Notes: a model not told the origin generated them from the sequence alone. A stretch of DNA of 64,000 bases from Thermoplasmata archaeon (GCA_021802055.1 JAKAAY010000007.1:1-64000); one strand, 5' to 3'. Positions 8,380 to 17,601 are shown, numbered from the stretch's first letter. Numbers and translations are program-made.

Positions 8380-9275
8380 ATAGAAAGCTGTTCTATCTCG
8401 GGATGCTGCTTGTGGTCACCTTCTTCTGGGGAGTGACTTTCCCTGTCATCAAGATATCGCTGGAATACATGAACCCTGTTGTATTCCTCATCCTGAGGTT
8501 CTCCATATCTTCGCTCGTCATGCTGCCGCTCATTGCCAGAAGCAGGAGCCTGCGCCAGCGGAATGACATTATACGCGGATTTTCCGCGGGTTTCCTGCTG
8601 TTTCTGGGATATTTCCTCCAGACCGTCGGCCTTCAGTACACATCATCCTCCCAGTCCGGAATCATAACGGGGATCTATGTTGTGCTCCTGCCTCTGGTCT
8701 CATACGTCTATCTCAAGAAATTCCCGGCCAGGGTTGAAGTTGTTGCCTCCTTTCTGGCATTTGGCGGTCTGATCATAATGTCGGCAGGCAGCATAGCAAA
8801 TCCGTCCTACTTCCTGGGCGACATGCTCACCATAATCTCCGCCGTTGCCTACACTTTCCAGATCGCGTACGTATCCAAGTACTCTGCGGGATTGGACACC
8901 GGGGTTTTCACATTTTACCAGCTGCTTTCTGTGGCTCTCTTCTCCTCGCTCTTCCTTCCTTTCTATCTTTCTGGCGTATCAGTAAACGGCTTCGTGATCT
9001 TCACCCTTTTCTTCACCGCCATACTCGCAGGCGTGCTGGCCATTTTCATCACGAACCGGTCACTTGCATATGTTGAGCCAACGGCAGCAGGGGTCATATT
9101 CGTGGGAGAACCGGTATTTGCAGCAATGGCATCGGTAATAATCATCGGAACCCCTCTGGGGATCTACACGCTGATTGGCGGGTCCATAATGGTACTGGCC
9201 ATGTTCATCACAAGCTTCGGCGGGTACCTCAGGGATCTGTCTCGGAGAAAGGCTCTTCCGCAGGCTCAGAGATAG
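8376..9275 (+). CDS. DMT-superfamily (EamA) transporter
   Basis: 299 residues with about ten hydrophobic segments in two EamA repeats: the first begins FFWGVTFPVIKISL and the second YTFQIAYVSKY, ending with the EPVFAA motif typical of the last helices. Drug/metabolite transporters of this type export amino acids, metabolites or nucleotide-sugars; the substrate is not predictable. The ATG at 8376 overlaps the preceding stop codon (ATGA) and is chosen over an upstream in-frame start at 8343. Its 3' end overlaps the convergent helicase gene by ten bases. Confidence 0.88.
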   Translation: MNRKLFYLGMLLVVTFFWGVTFPVIKISLEYMNPVVFLILRFSISSLVMLPLIARSRSLRQRNDIIRGFSAGFLLFLGYFLQTVGLQYTSSSQSGIITGIYVVLLPLVSYVYLKKFPARVEVVASFLAFGGLIIMSAGSIANPSYFLGDMLTIISAVAYTFQIAYVSKYSAGLDTGVFTFYQLLSVALFSSLFLPFYLSGVSVNGFVIFTLFFTAILAGVLAIFITNRSLAYVEPTAAGVIFVGEPVFAAMASVIIIGTPLGIYTLIGGSIMVLAMFITSFGGYLRDLSRRKALPQAQR

Positions 9276-11998
9276 TGATCGAGGCTGTCGCCGGAACCTG
9301 CAGGAACAGTTTTAGCGCTGTCTCCTCTTTCCCTGGCATACTCTTCCACAAGAGCCCTGTATAACGGCTCATCAGACCTCGCTTCCAGCATGTCCGCAAG
9401 GAAGGATTCCGGGTCGTTCCTGTATGAGACCAGTCTGGACAGCAGTTCGTTGAAGCTGTTGAGCGTCCTTCCGTTTGGCCTGGTCATATCGAGCCTGGTC
9501 TCGCTGGATCCTGTGTTGACAGGCCCCCTCAAGGCCACAAATGCAATGGCTGTGTCTATGTCCTCGTACCTGATACCCTGCGACATGGAGAGCATCTTCC
9601 TGTAGAGCTCAATCTGCGTCCTGTGATGTGAGGCGCGATCAGTGCGCTTATCGGTCTTCCAGTCCACTATGAGATATCTGTTTCCATTGCCGAATAAGGC
9701 GTCAATCTTGCCCTTGAATTCCAGATCGGAATCCAGCCCGGAAAGGTCCTTCAGTGGAACCTTCACTGTTATTTCCTGCCCCAGGCTTTCCGGATAATCT
9801 CTCCTTATACTCTCCATGGTCTTCCTCAGGTTCTCCGCAAAAGGCCGGTCCTCCTCCTGGATGGTGATCTGCTCACCCCTGCACATCGCTTCGGCGATGG
9901 CATGGATCTTGGAGCCTCTTTCAAGAGCAGGCGATTCAAAGCTCACGGCAAGGATGTCCCTTATGAAGAAAGTATACGGGCCGTAGTCCAGGTCGCTCAC
10001 TGCCGAGTATGAAAGTCTCTTCAGGTTTGAAAAGTAATCCCTTACCATGTCGATGAGCCACTTCTCGCGACTCTCGAGAATTTCCCTGGATCGGCCGTAG
10101 TCACCCGCCACAAACAGGCCATAGGCTTCCCTGTATCGTTCATACAGCGCCTCCTCTGCAGTGGTTTCCGGTTCCATGCTTATTCTCCTCGATACCCCTG
10201 AGATATGGTAACCTGGATCCGTAGACTTTGGATCCGGCACAATGAACAACTCCCTCTTTGCCCTGGACAGGGCGACAAAGTCTATCCGCAGATCTTCCTC
10301 GGAGATCTCCTCCGCAGCATTAATTCCATGGGCAAGCAGTATTTTGCTGTTTATTTCGTCTATGAAATTGCCGTTCTCCCTTGGGGACCTCGGAAGGTAG
10401 ATCACGGCGTCGAACTGACGACCCTTAGCGCCATGAACGGTGTCCACAAAAATGCCTGAATCCGCATCTGCTGTGCTGACTGGCGGGCCAGAGTTCATAA
10501 TATAATCAACAAGCCTGGGCAGATCCGGCTCCCTGATGAACGCCTGTGCTTCGTTTATTGTGTCACGCAGGGCATATGCGTTGATGAAATATGCCTTTCC
10601 ATGGGCGGCTGCAATGGGGCCAATGTGGGTGTCAAAGAGTTTCAGCACATCTTGCATCGAGCGGAGTTTTTCCCTCATATCCCTGAAATCAGGGCAGTAC
10701 TCCAGAAATTTCTCGAGATTTTCCCTTCCATGTTTCCTCAGTATGGATAGCTGCTCTCTTATGGGCATCGGGAAGAACGGCGTGAGCATGGCGGCCTTCA
10801 CGTCACCAATGCTGTCACTAAGAAGTCCCTTGATGAAGGAGACTACGTTGCTCACGGGATCCTCAGAGTCGTGGGAAAAAGTGGCCCTGTACTTGACCCC
10901 AAGCCTGTCAAGCTCAGAGGTTATGGGGCCAACCTGCGAATTTTTTCTCACGAGAATCCCAATGGTCCTGTGATCTTTCAAGAGTTTCCGGACCAGCCTA
11001 GAAATGATTCCCTGGGACTCCTCGCTGGTACTTACAACCACCACTGGCGTCTCGCCATCCTCTGCATTGGGGTTCCTGAGGCCATCGAGCTCCGATGAAT
11101 GCTCCGAATACTGCGTCCTGGATCGGAAGTATGTCCTGTAGTAGGATATGATCTGGTTTGTGCTTCTGTAGTTGCTTGTCAGGACAAATGTGTTTTGTGT
11201 CCTGAATCTTTCGAAGTTCCTGACAGAACCACCCTGGAAACCGAATATGGCCTGCTTCCTGTCACCCACTGCGAAGAAGGTCTCTCCTGACCCAAGGGCA
11301 ACCTCGGCCTCGAGGCTGTTGATGTCCTGGAGTTCGTCTATGAGCACATACCTGAACTTCTTCCTTCTTTCCAGACTGAGATATTTCAGTATCATGTCAG
11401 GATAGTCTATACCGAACTTGCCCTTGCTTTCCTCATAATTGCGGTAGATGTCAACGAACCTTGTCGCAAACAGATCCATCTCCCTCTTGGTTATGATACG
11501 GCTTTTCCCGTAATCCCCAAGCATGGACTTTACCTTGTCCAGGTCCACTTCAGGCGGGAGAACCCCGTAAGTTTTCAGGAACCTGATGGCGTTCTCTATC
11601 TTTGGGACCACCGTTTCTATGAGATACTCATCCTCATAGTTCAGCACATTGTTGTCCTTCAGGTACCTGAAAATTGAATATCTCAGGTAATTTGCCGGTA
11701 TGATTTCCTCCTGGGTCAGGTAAAGATTGCAGTATGAGTGGAATGTGTGGACATTGAGCTTTGAGAGTCCCAGGTTGATTCCCGTTTCCTTCAGGATGCC
11801 CGTGATCCTGTCCTCCATCTCCACCATGGCCTTCCTTGTGAATGTCAGGCAGAGGATCTCGTCTGGGCTGATGCCACGGGAGATGAGATCCGCGAATTTC
11901 CTGGCAATGAGTTCTGTCTTCCCTGTGCCCGGGTTGGCTATGACCAGAACGTTTCCCTCTGCCAGCAGGATTTTCTTCTTTTCCTCGTCAATTTCCAT
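9266..11998 (-). CDS. UvrD/AddA-like helicase fused to a RecB-type nuclease
   Basis: 910 residues. Superfamily 1A helicase motifs appear in order: Walker A ANPGTGKTELIARK (residues 21-34), Walker B VLIDELQDINS, motif III VGDRKQAIFGFQGG, motif IV SNYRSTNQI, motif V VHGAKGRQFDAVIYLP and motif VI FVALSRAKRELF. The C-terminal third holds a PD-(D/E)xK nuclease of the RecB/AddB class: GSKIHAIAEAM, then KIDALF, IVDWKTDK and QIELYRKML. This arrangement resembles AddA and implies processing of double-strand DNA ends. The start overlaps the tgtA stop by 11 bases, so it is probably the last gene of an ABCE1-TgtA operon. The extreme C-terminus (GDSLDHYL) weakly resembles a PCNA-binding tail. Confidence 0.9.
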   Translation of the reverse strand: MEIDEEKKKILLAEGNVLVIANPGTGKTELIARKFADLISRGISPDEILCLTFTRKAMVEMEDRITGILKETGINLGLSKLNVHTFHSYCNLYLTQEEIIPANYLRYSIFRYLKDNNVLNYEDEYLIETVVPKIENAIRFLKTYGVLPPEVDLDKVKSMLGDYGKSRIITKREMDLFATRFVDIYRNYEESKGKFGIDYPDMILKYLSLERRKKFRYVLIDELQDINSLEAEVALGSGETFFAVGDRKQAIFGFQGGSVRNFERFRTQNTFVLTSNYRSTNQIISYYRTYFRSRTQYSEHSSELDGLRNPNAEDGETPVVVVSTSEESQGIISRLVRKLLKDHRTIGILVRKNSQVGPITSELDRLGVKYRATFSHDSEDPVSNVVSFIKGLLSDSIGDVKAAMLTPFFPMPIREQLSILRKHGRENLEKFLEYCPDFRDMREKLRSMQDVLKLFDTHIGPIAAAHGKAYFINAYALRDTINEAQAFIREPDLPRLVDYIMNSGPPVSTADADSGIFVDTVHGAKGRQFDAVIYLPRSPRENGNFIDEINSKILLAHGINAAEEISEEDLRIDFVALSRAKRELFIVPDPKSTDPGYHISGVSRRISMEPETTAEEALYERYREAYGLFVAGDYGRSREILESREKWLIDMVRDYFSNLKRLSYSAVSDLDYGPYTFFIRDILAVSFESPALERGSKIHAIAEAMCRGEQITIQEEDRPFAENLRKTMESIRRDYPESLGQEITVKVPLKDLSGLDSDLEFKGKIDALFGNGNRYLIVDWKTDKRTDRASHHRTQIELYRKMLSMSQGIRYEDIDTAIAFVALRGPVNTGSSETRLDMTRPNGRTLNSFNELLSRLVSYRNDPESFLADMLEARSDEPLYRALVEEYARERGDSAKTVPAGSGDSLDHYL

Positions 11999-13898
11999 TG
12001 TCAGACGCCTCCTGGGAACCGTGGTTCACCTTTACGGCAACTCCAGCGCGGTATTTTCCCATTTCCCTTCCTGAGACCATGGCCCGGCCAACGGCCACCG
12101 GCTTACCGTCATCTCCGCATACCACGGTTTCATTCCCGGCGAGAATGTCGGGATCATGGGATATTATGAACTTGGAGAATACGTTGAATCCCTTCGAATT
12201 GTATTCGGCACTGTCTCCTGTAACTGTGACCATGAAGCGATCGCCCGAAGCTGCTATGAGTTTCCTTGCTCCGTCCATGGATAGGGTGAAAAAACCGTCA
12301 TGCGGCCTCAAGGTAGCAAGAATCCTGCCAGATTGTGATACGGTCCTTATCCTCCCGGTGGATCTGGACACCCTGACACTGGATCCGCCATCAAAAATGC
12401 GCATTCCAATGCCTGGATCGAACTGGAAATCTGCAATGGCCCTGACCTGGTTCATGTCCATGTCTCTTATGGGCTCCCCCTTTAAAATCTCTGGCAGTTC
12501 ATCCCTTGTGATAATCCTTGCATTGCCGTAGTTATGCACTGCAGCCGGTATCCTGAAGGAGGCCGCACCTGAGCTTATGGACTGCTGCACCGGGTAAGTG
12601 TCCTTGAGTTCCAGCGGCACAGGTACAGAGTTCCACATGAACGCTATCTGGGCTCCGGTTCTCTCATACACCTGCCTCAGGACAGGGTCCTGAGAATCGC
12701 CTCCAGAGAATATGTCTGGATGCAGGATCCAAATCTCGTCCGAAGACTTCATGATCCTTCCTGCATGGTTGAGGAGCCTCCTGGCCACTGGCTGCTGCAT
12801 GGACATCCTGTCGTGGAAATGGAACGGGCTCTTCCTTGATATCTCGTGAAAGGGCATGGTTGAGGCTGAATGCCTGCAGATCCACCGGAATGCATCAAAT
12901 AGGGCAGGATGAGACCTGCTCTTTCCCTCGACATACTGCCACAGAGTTTGTTCCATGATGCGTTCCCTGATCTCTCTAATTTCCATGAAAATGGCCGTAA
13001 GGTTGTGCCATGCGATCTCCCTCACACGTGACTCCGGATCAAGTTTCATGAATTCCTGAATTGAGTACCTGTTGTAAATCGGGCTCCAGAGGGGAAATTC
13101 TACCATCTTAGCCAGATCACGCGTCCCGTCTGGAAATAGGAACCTTGAGTCCCTGGCGTACTTGATGTATGAGGCTGAATCGAACATGTCTATTCCCATG
13201 AGAACGGACATTGCAAGGAACATGGGATGTCCTGCACCGAACAGGTGAAGTGGTTTTGAGGGATCCGAGTTGAGCCTTGACGCCATGATTATGGAAACCA
13301 GATCCCTGTACCTGTAGGACTCCAGCAGAGGAACAACCCCCCCAACAGGCAGGTATCCTGCCCTGGAACCGCTCATTAACCGGGCTGACCTGGCCCTCAG
13401 ATCAGGGTAGACCGAACCCTGAATGGGCCCTGCAAGTATCATCCCGCCGGTGTCCTCTACTTCCCCCACCCTCTCAAAAGTCTCACGGACCGCTCTTGCA
13501 GCCTTCTCATGAGAGTCCGTTGGCTCGGAGAAGATATCCCTTATTGTACCAATGTCGCTGCCAATGGACTTCTGAAACTCCACCATATCCAGGTTCCCGT
13601 ATTCCACTGATCCGTATACATGGGACTGGAATGTTCCTGAATCCGTCATCACTGGACCATCAAATCCGATCAGGGAATGAACCCCATGAGAAGTGGCTCT
13701 TGCATTGAGATCGGGTGATCTCCTTATTATATAGGCATTGGTTATGATCGCAGAGGCACCCAGCTGCTTCATCCTCTGTGGCTCTATGACGATAAGATTT
13801 GGGTTTATTACCGGCATTACGGTCGGGGTCTCTATCCAGCCGTGTGCAGTACGGAATTTCCCGACCCTGGCCAGGCCTTCTCTGTGAAGAATTTCCAT
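11988..13898 (-). CDS. tgtA: Archaeosine tRNA-guanine transglycosylase (TgtA), zinc cysteines missing
   Basis: 636 residues; exchanges guanine-15 of tRNA for preQ0, the first step to archaeosine. The catalytic domain has VMTDSGTFQ (Asp86, equivalent to Asp95 of Pyrococcus horikoshii TGT) and MFDSASY (Asp240, equivalent to Asp249). The C-terminal half carries the archaeal domains ending in a PUA domain (FSKFIISHDPDILAG...AVGRAMVSG). The usual FPCSCPVC zinc loop reads FPLWSPIYNRY here, so the residues aligned with Cys279, Cys281 and Cys284 are Leu, Ser and Tyr, while the histidine of WHNL (His298, aligned with His307) remains. It sits 21 bases after ABCE1 and overlaps the helicase gene. Confidence 0.95.
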   Translation of the reverse strand: MEILHREGLARVGKFRTAHGWIETPTVMPVINPNLIVIEPQRMKQLGASAIITNAYIIRRSPDLNARATSHGVHSLIGFDGPVMTDSGTFQSHVYGSVEYGNLDMVEFQKSIGSDIGTIRDIFSEPTDSHEKAARAVRETFERVGEVEDTGGMILAGPIQGSVYPDLRARSARLMSGSRAGYLPVGGVVPLLESYRYRDLVSIIMASRLNSDPSKPLHLFGAGHPMFLAMSVLMGIDMFDSASYIKYARDSRFLFPDGTRDLAKMVEFPLWSPIYNRYSIQEFMKLDPESRVREIAWHNLTAIFMEIREIRERIMEQTLWQYVEGKSRSHPALFDAFRWICRHSASTMPFHEISRKSPFHFHDRMSMQQPVARRLLNHAGRIMKSSDEIWILHPDIFSGGDSQDPVLRQVYERTGAQIAFMWNSVPVPLELKDTYPVQQSISSGAASFRIPAAVHNYGNARIITRDELPEILKGEPIRDMDMNQVRAIADFQFDPGIGMRIFDGGSSVRVSRSTGRIRTVSQSGRILATLRPHDGFFTLSMDGARKLIAASGDRFMVTVTGDSAEYNSKGFNVFSKFIISHDPDILAGNETVVCGDDGKPVAVGRAMVSGREMGKYRAGVAVKVNHGSQEASDNGN

Positions 13899-13919
13899 TA
13901 TTCTGATCCGCGTGGAAAT

Positions 13920-15692
13920 TCACGCATGGTAATAATATTCTCCCGTCTCTTTCTGGTGCCTGTCCATGCTGCTGCCATGCTTGTTTATTCTTGGTCTGTT
14001 TGTTTTTTCGTCTCTCCTGAACGTGATTCCAACATCAGCCAGAAATCTGTTCATTCCTGTTCTCATATCAGTTGGCCCAAATGTTCGCCCTATCACTCCT
14101 GGCTCTCCGGAGAAAATCATTGCCCTGTCTGAGATCAGGTCGATAAAATATATGTCGTGGTCGATGACCAGGGCACTTTTTTTTGTGTTTTCCATCACTC
14201 TCCTGATGACCCTGGCAGCAGACATCCTGAATGATGCATCGAGATGTGCAGACGGTTCATCAAGAATGTAAACGTCCGACTCTGACGCAAGTGTACCTGC
14301 AATGGATAGCCTCTGCAGTTCACCACCTGAAAGATCCTGCACTGCAGAATCCATGATTTCGTCTATTTCAAGAGGGTTGAGAATCTCCGACTTTACGAAC
14401 GTATCAGTCATCCTCTCCTTCAGCGTCGTGACCAGAAAATCTGATGAAGTCCCATCGAAGTCCGTAGATATATACTGTGGTTTGTACGAAACCTTGATCT
14501 TCCTGGATACAGATCCGGAGTCTGGTTCCAGTTCACCGGCAATGATTCTCACAAGTGTTGTTTTTCCAAGTGCATTCCTTCCAAGACCACCAATGACTTC
14601 TCCACGCCTGATTTCTCCTGATGAAGCAGAAAGCGTAAAATCCCCCAGCCTCTTTCCTATATCGGACCAGCTCACCAGGGTCTCTGGGGAAATGGATCGT
14701 CGGGCAGACCTGTTGATGAACTCCATGGGGGTATTGCTTATTCTCACATTTTCCTCCCTGAGGTATCCCGAGAGGAACGAGTTTATCGCACGGTTTGATG
14801 CCCGTTGAACTGCAATAACCCCGTAAGCTGCTGTCTCTCCGTAGACAGGAGATACTTCGTCTGCCACCCAGTCCAGGATAGCGAGGTCATGCTCCACGAT
14901 CATTACGGTCTTTTCCTTTGAAAGGTCCTGTATAATCCTGGCTATTCTAATCCTCTCTCCAATATCCAGGTAAGAAGACATCTCGTCGAAGAATAGCGTG
15001 TCACTGTCCTTCAGCAGGGCGACTGCAACAGCCATTTTCTGGAGTTCTCCCCCAGAACAGCTTGATACGTCTTTCTTCAGGGCTTGTTCCATTCCAAGCT
15101 GCTGGATCACCAGATCCTTTTTACCGTTCTGGTCGGATCGGTCAATAACCTGGCCAATGGTACCCTTCACGACCTTTGGTATCTGATCCACATACTGGCT
15201 CTTGAACGATACCTTCCTCTTACCATTGTAGAGTTCCCTGAAGTATGTACCCATCTGCGTGCCAGCCAGTTTCTCTAGGACCGCGTCACGGTCCGGCTTC
15301 TTTTCATATTCACCGAAGTTCGGGATAGTTACGCCCGAAAGGATGTTGAGCGCGGTTGTTTTCCCCATCCCGTTTTTTCCCAGGATGGCGACAACTTTGC
15401 CTTTTTGCAGAGTGGGTACTGAGTAGAGCCTGAACTTGTTCAGGCCGTACTGGTGGAAAAGGTCCCGGTTTAGCTCGTCCGGTACATTTACTATCTTTAT
15501 TGCACCGAAGGGGCATCTCCGGATACAGATCCCGCACCCTATGCAGAGTGGTTCGTTGATGACCGGCTGATCCTGTGTGTCTACAAATTCAATTGTCGGG
15601 GTGCCGCTTCTAACAGGAGGACAATAGGCCTGACACTCGTGGTTGCATTTTTTAGGGTGACACCTTTCCCGGTCGAGAATTGCAATGTGCAA
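13920..15692 (-). CDS. abce1: Ribosome recycling ATPase ABCE1 (Rli1)
   Basis: 590 residues, the usual ABCE1 length. The N-terminus has two 4Fe-4S clusters: RERCHPKKCNHECQAYCPP and CIGCGICIRRCPFGAI. It is followed by two ABC domains: P-loops GKNGMGKTT and GLGRNALGKTT, signatures CSGGELQK and LSGGELQR, and Walker B motifs DTLFFDEMSSYLD and DVYILDEPSAHLD. ABCE1 splits 70S ribosomes after termination. The start is TTG (TTG CAC ATT GCA), fixed by homology at the cluster domain (MHIAILDRERC). It begins nine bases after the preceding small gene and ends 21 bases before tgtA, so these probably form one translation/tRNA operon. Confidence 0.97.
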   Translation of the reverse strand: MHIAILDRERCHPKKCNHECQAYCPPVRSGTPTIEFVDTQDQPVINEPLCIGCGICIRRCPFGAIKIVNVPDELNRDLFHQYGLNKFRLYSVPTLQKGKVVAILGKNGMGKTTALNILSGVTIPNFGEYEKKPDRDAVLEKLAGTQMGTYFRELYNGKRKVSFKSQYVDQIPKVVKGTIGQVIDRSDQNGKKDLVIQQLGMEQALKKDVSSCSGGELQKMAVAVALLKDSDTLFFDEMSSYLDIGERIRIARIIQDLSKEKTVMIVEHDLAILDWVADEVSPVYGETAAYGVIAVQRASNRAINSFLSGYLREENVRISNTPMEFINRSARRSISPETLVSWSDIGKRLGDFTLSASSGEIRRGEVIGGLGRNALGKTTLVRIIAGELEPDSGSVSRKIKVSYKPQYISTDFDGTSSDFLVTTLKERMTDTFVKSEILNPLEIDEIMDSAVQDLSGGELQRLSIAGTLASESDVYILDEPSAHLDASFRMSAARVIRRVMENTKKSALVIDHDIYFIDLISDRAMIFSGEPGVIGRTFGPTDMRTGMNRFLADVGITFRRDEKTNRPRINKHGSSMDRHQKETGEYYYHA

Positions 15693-15701
15693 GGTCGACC
15701 C

Positions 15702-16133
15702 CTAGCTTGCCTTCCAGAATTCCTCTGGGATGTTCTCATAGAAGTTGAAGGTCTCGTCCTCCTTGGCCTTCATCACTTCTTTGGTCTCCATCTTTGAAAG
15801 TTCCGTGATTCTATCTGTATTCAGGAGCCAGTAATGTATCCTCCATTCCCTGCCATCGTATAGCGTGGTTTCCTCTCTCTCGGTCTGGAGAACCCCTATA
15901 TCTTCCATGGTATAGAATGCGTCCCTGTCCTCTGGTTCCAACATGTTGTCAATCACCCTGTCATTGTAACCAAAGAAATTTATCAGGTGCTCTGCTGCCT
16001 GTATGGATTCCTCCCTGCTCATCTTTCTGTTCTGAAGGCTCAACCCTATTCCAATGGCAGTTGAAAGCTCCTCAAGATCGGTATGGGGCTTTTTTCTCAG
16101 TGCAAATTCATTTTTGATCTTGGCGTTACTCAT
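15702..16133 (-). CDS. Small conserved Thermoplasmata-type protein (DUF6015-like)
   Basis: 143 residues, soluble, mostly helical at the N-terminus (ELSTAIGIGLSLQNRKMSREE...HLINFFGYNDRVIDNMLEPEDRDAFYTMEDIG) with a basic, aromatic middle (YDGREWRIHYWLL) that looks like a winged-helix hairpin. The overall appearance matches what I recall as DUF6015, a family found in Thermoplasmata; that label is tentative. It lies immediately upstream of ABCE1 (nine bases), suggesting a role connected to translation or regulation of that operon. AAAATATTG about 15-20 bases upstream of the ATG may be its TATA element. Confidence 0.7.
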   Translation of the reverse strand: MSNAKIKNEFALRKKPHTDLEELSTAIGIGLSLQNRKMSREESIQAAEHLINFFGYNDRVIDNMLEPEDRDAFYTMEDIGVLQTEREETTLYDGREWRIHYWLLNTDRITELSKMETKEVMKAKEDETFNFYENIPEEFWKAS

Positions 16134-16323
16134 ATTATCTCAATATTTTCCTGCGTGGGGTAACATGATCGAAATTCGGTTTATAAGGTTTTATAGAAGT
16201 TGCGAAATAAGGCATTCCAGATACGAAATGCATCATTTGCTCCTTCCAGCCGGGCAGAAACCATAGCAGGGACAGATATTAAGGATGTGCAGTTGAGTTG
16301 AATTGACTCAGCTGGAGCCACCC

Positions 16324-17541
16324 TTATCCGAATAATTCCAGTGCAATGCCCCAGAGGCCTGCAGCCTCAATGGAAAGGAGCAGCAGCCAGTAGGATGTCA
16401 TATACCGCCTGGATAGCGCATAACCGCCCATCACGTCACTGCTTCCGGCAAGACGTCCTACGAATATCCCCGAAGGTACCAGGACGATCACAAGTGAGGC
16501 CATCAGGGCAATGACGAGACCCAGGAGGTTTGATCCCAGGGTAATTGCTATCATCATTGCTGGAAGGCTCTCAGCCACATATAGAAGGTAGAATTTGCCT
16601 GTTTCACCTTTCCTGAAATCACCCTGAGCTATCCACCCGAACGTCTCGGCAACGCCCCACGCGGATGCCAGTGATATGACGACAAGTGCCAGAAACCCTG
16701 CGGACACCATGCACACGGCCAGAAGTATGTTAGCATAGACCTTTTCGGGGAAGATGATGCCGGCAATCTGTGTCTGCCCTAGTCCGTTTATTCCACTGGC
16801 CCCCACAAGGAGTATACATATCATGAGGAGCTCGCTCACTACTGCTCCTGCAGCTGTTTCGTTCCTGATGTGCCTGATGTCCCACTTGGAGGTCTTCTTT
16901 CCAGCAGTTGCACCTATCTGGTAGAATAGCATGAACGGCATTATCACCGCCCCTATCATCGCTGCCATGTAGTAGTCGAAGTGGCCGTTTCCATAGGGCT
17001 GCACCGGAGAAAACCCTAGAATTATGTCTGCTGCCGGAGGGTGAAATAACATTGCCAGGGTTATGACCACGGCAACTGAGAGCATGGATACAGGGAGGAG
17101 GATCTTTTCGATCCTGCCGAAATTTCTGGTCAGAACCACCAGGTTGTGAAGTATGTAAAACACGGGAAGGGAGATGAGGGGCGGTATCCCAATCAGGCCC
17201 AGGCCAATGGCTATTCCCGCATATTCGGCAAGATAGGACAGGAAGTCCGTAGCAGCCATTGGAATTGTGGAAGCTGCAGAATAAATGTTCCCATAATGTT
17301 CCCGTATCAGTTCCCCCAGTCCCTTGCCCGTAACCAGACCAAGTTTTCCTGCCGCGTACTGGATCACCGCCAGGGGAAGTACCAGGACTGCAAGGATGAA
17401 GATTCCATGATATCCGAAGGCTGACCCTGATTCAAGTCCAGTGACTATGCTTGCAACGTCCACGTCCGCAATCATCACCGTCCAGGCAGGACCGAGATTG
17501 AAGAGGTGGGCAATGATCCTTCTCAGAACCTGAGTCTCCAC
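16324..17541 (-). CDS. NRAMP-family divalent metal transporter
   Basis: 405 residues with about eleven hydrophobic segments. The TM1 unwound motif, DPGN in classical Mn/Fe NRAMPs, aligns with DVAS in MIADVDVASIVTG: the Asp is kept, the Asn replaced by Ser. The TM6 motif reads GAVIMPFMLFYQ, keeping the metal-binding Met but not the following His/Asn. This is a divergent NRAMP clade; Mn2+ or Fe2+ import is likely but not proven. The start is GTG, about 25 bases after a TATA-like ATATAG on the minus strand, and the palindrome at 17568-17583 overlaps that promoter. The upstream gene encodes a DtxR-family regulator, the probable controller. Confidence 0.88.
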   Translation of the reverse strand: METQVLRRIIAHLFNLGPAWTVMIADVDVASIVTGLESGSAFGYHGIFILAVLVLPLAVIQYAAGKLGLVTGKGLGELIREHYGNIYSAASTIPMAATDFLSYLAEYAGIAIGLGLIGIPPLISLPVFYILHNLVVLTRNFGRIEKILLPVSMLSVAVVITLAMLFHPPAADIILGFSPVQPYGNGHFDYYMAAMIGAVIMPFMLFYQIGATAGKKTSKWDIRHIRNETAAGAVVSELLMICILLVGASGINGLGQTQIAGIIFPEKVYANILLAVCMVSAGFLALVVISLASAWGVAETFGWIAQGDFRKGETGKFYLLYVAESLPAMMIAITLGSNLLGLVIALMASLVIVLVPSGIFVGRLAGSSDVMGGYALSRRYMTSYWLLLLSIEAAGLWGIALELFG

Positions 17542-17567
17542 TCTCAGTGCTTTTCAACAGACTATAT

Positions 17568-17583
17568 GTAAGGATAACCTTAC
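17568..17583. promoter_or_regulatory. Candidate DtxR/MntR operator palindrome
   Basis: GTAAGG-ATAA-CCTTAC: two perfect six-base arms around a four-base AT spacer, in the 60-base gap between the DtxR-type regulator and the NRAMP gene. It abuts the CATATAG element that would be the NRAMP TATA box, so a bound dimer would block TBP/TFB. The arm sequence resembles the TTAGG/CCTAA type half-sites bound by DtxR-family proteins. Palindrome seen directly; function inferred. Confidence 0.6.
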
Positions 17584-17601
17584 GTTTACAGGAGAATCAT
17601 C

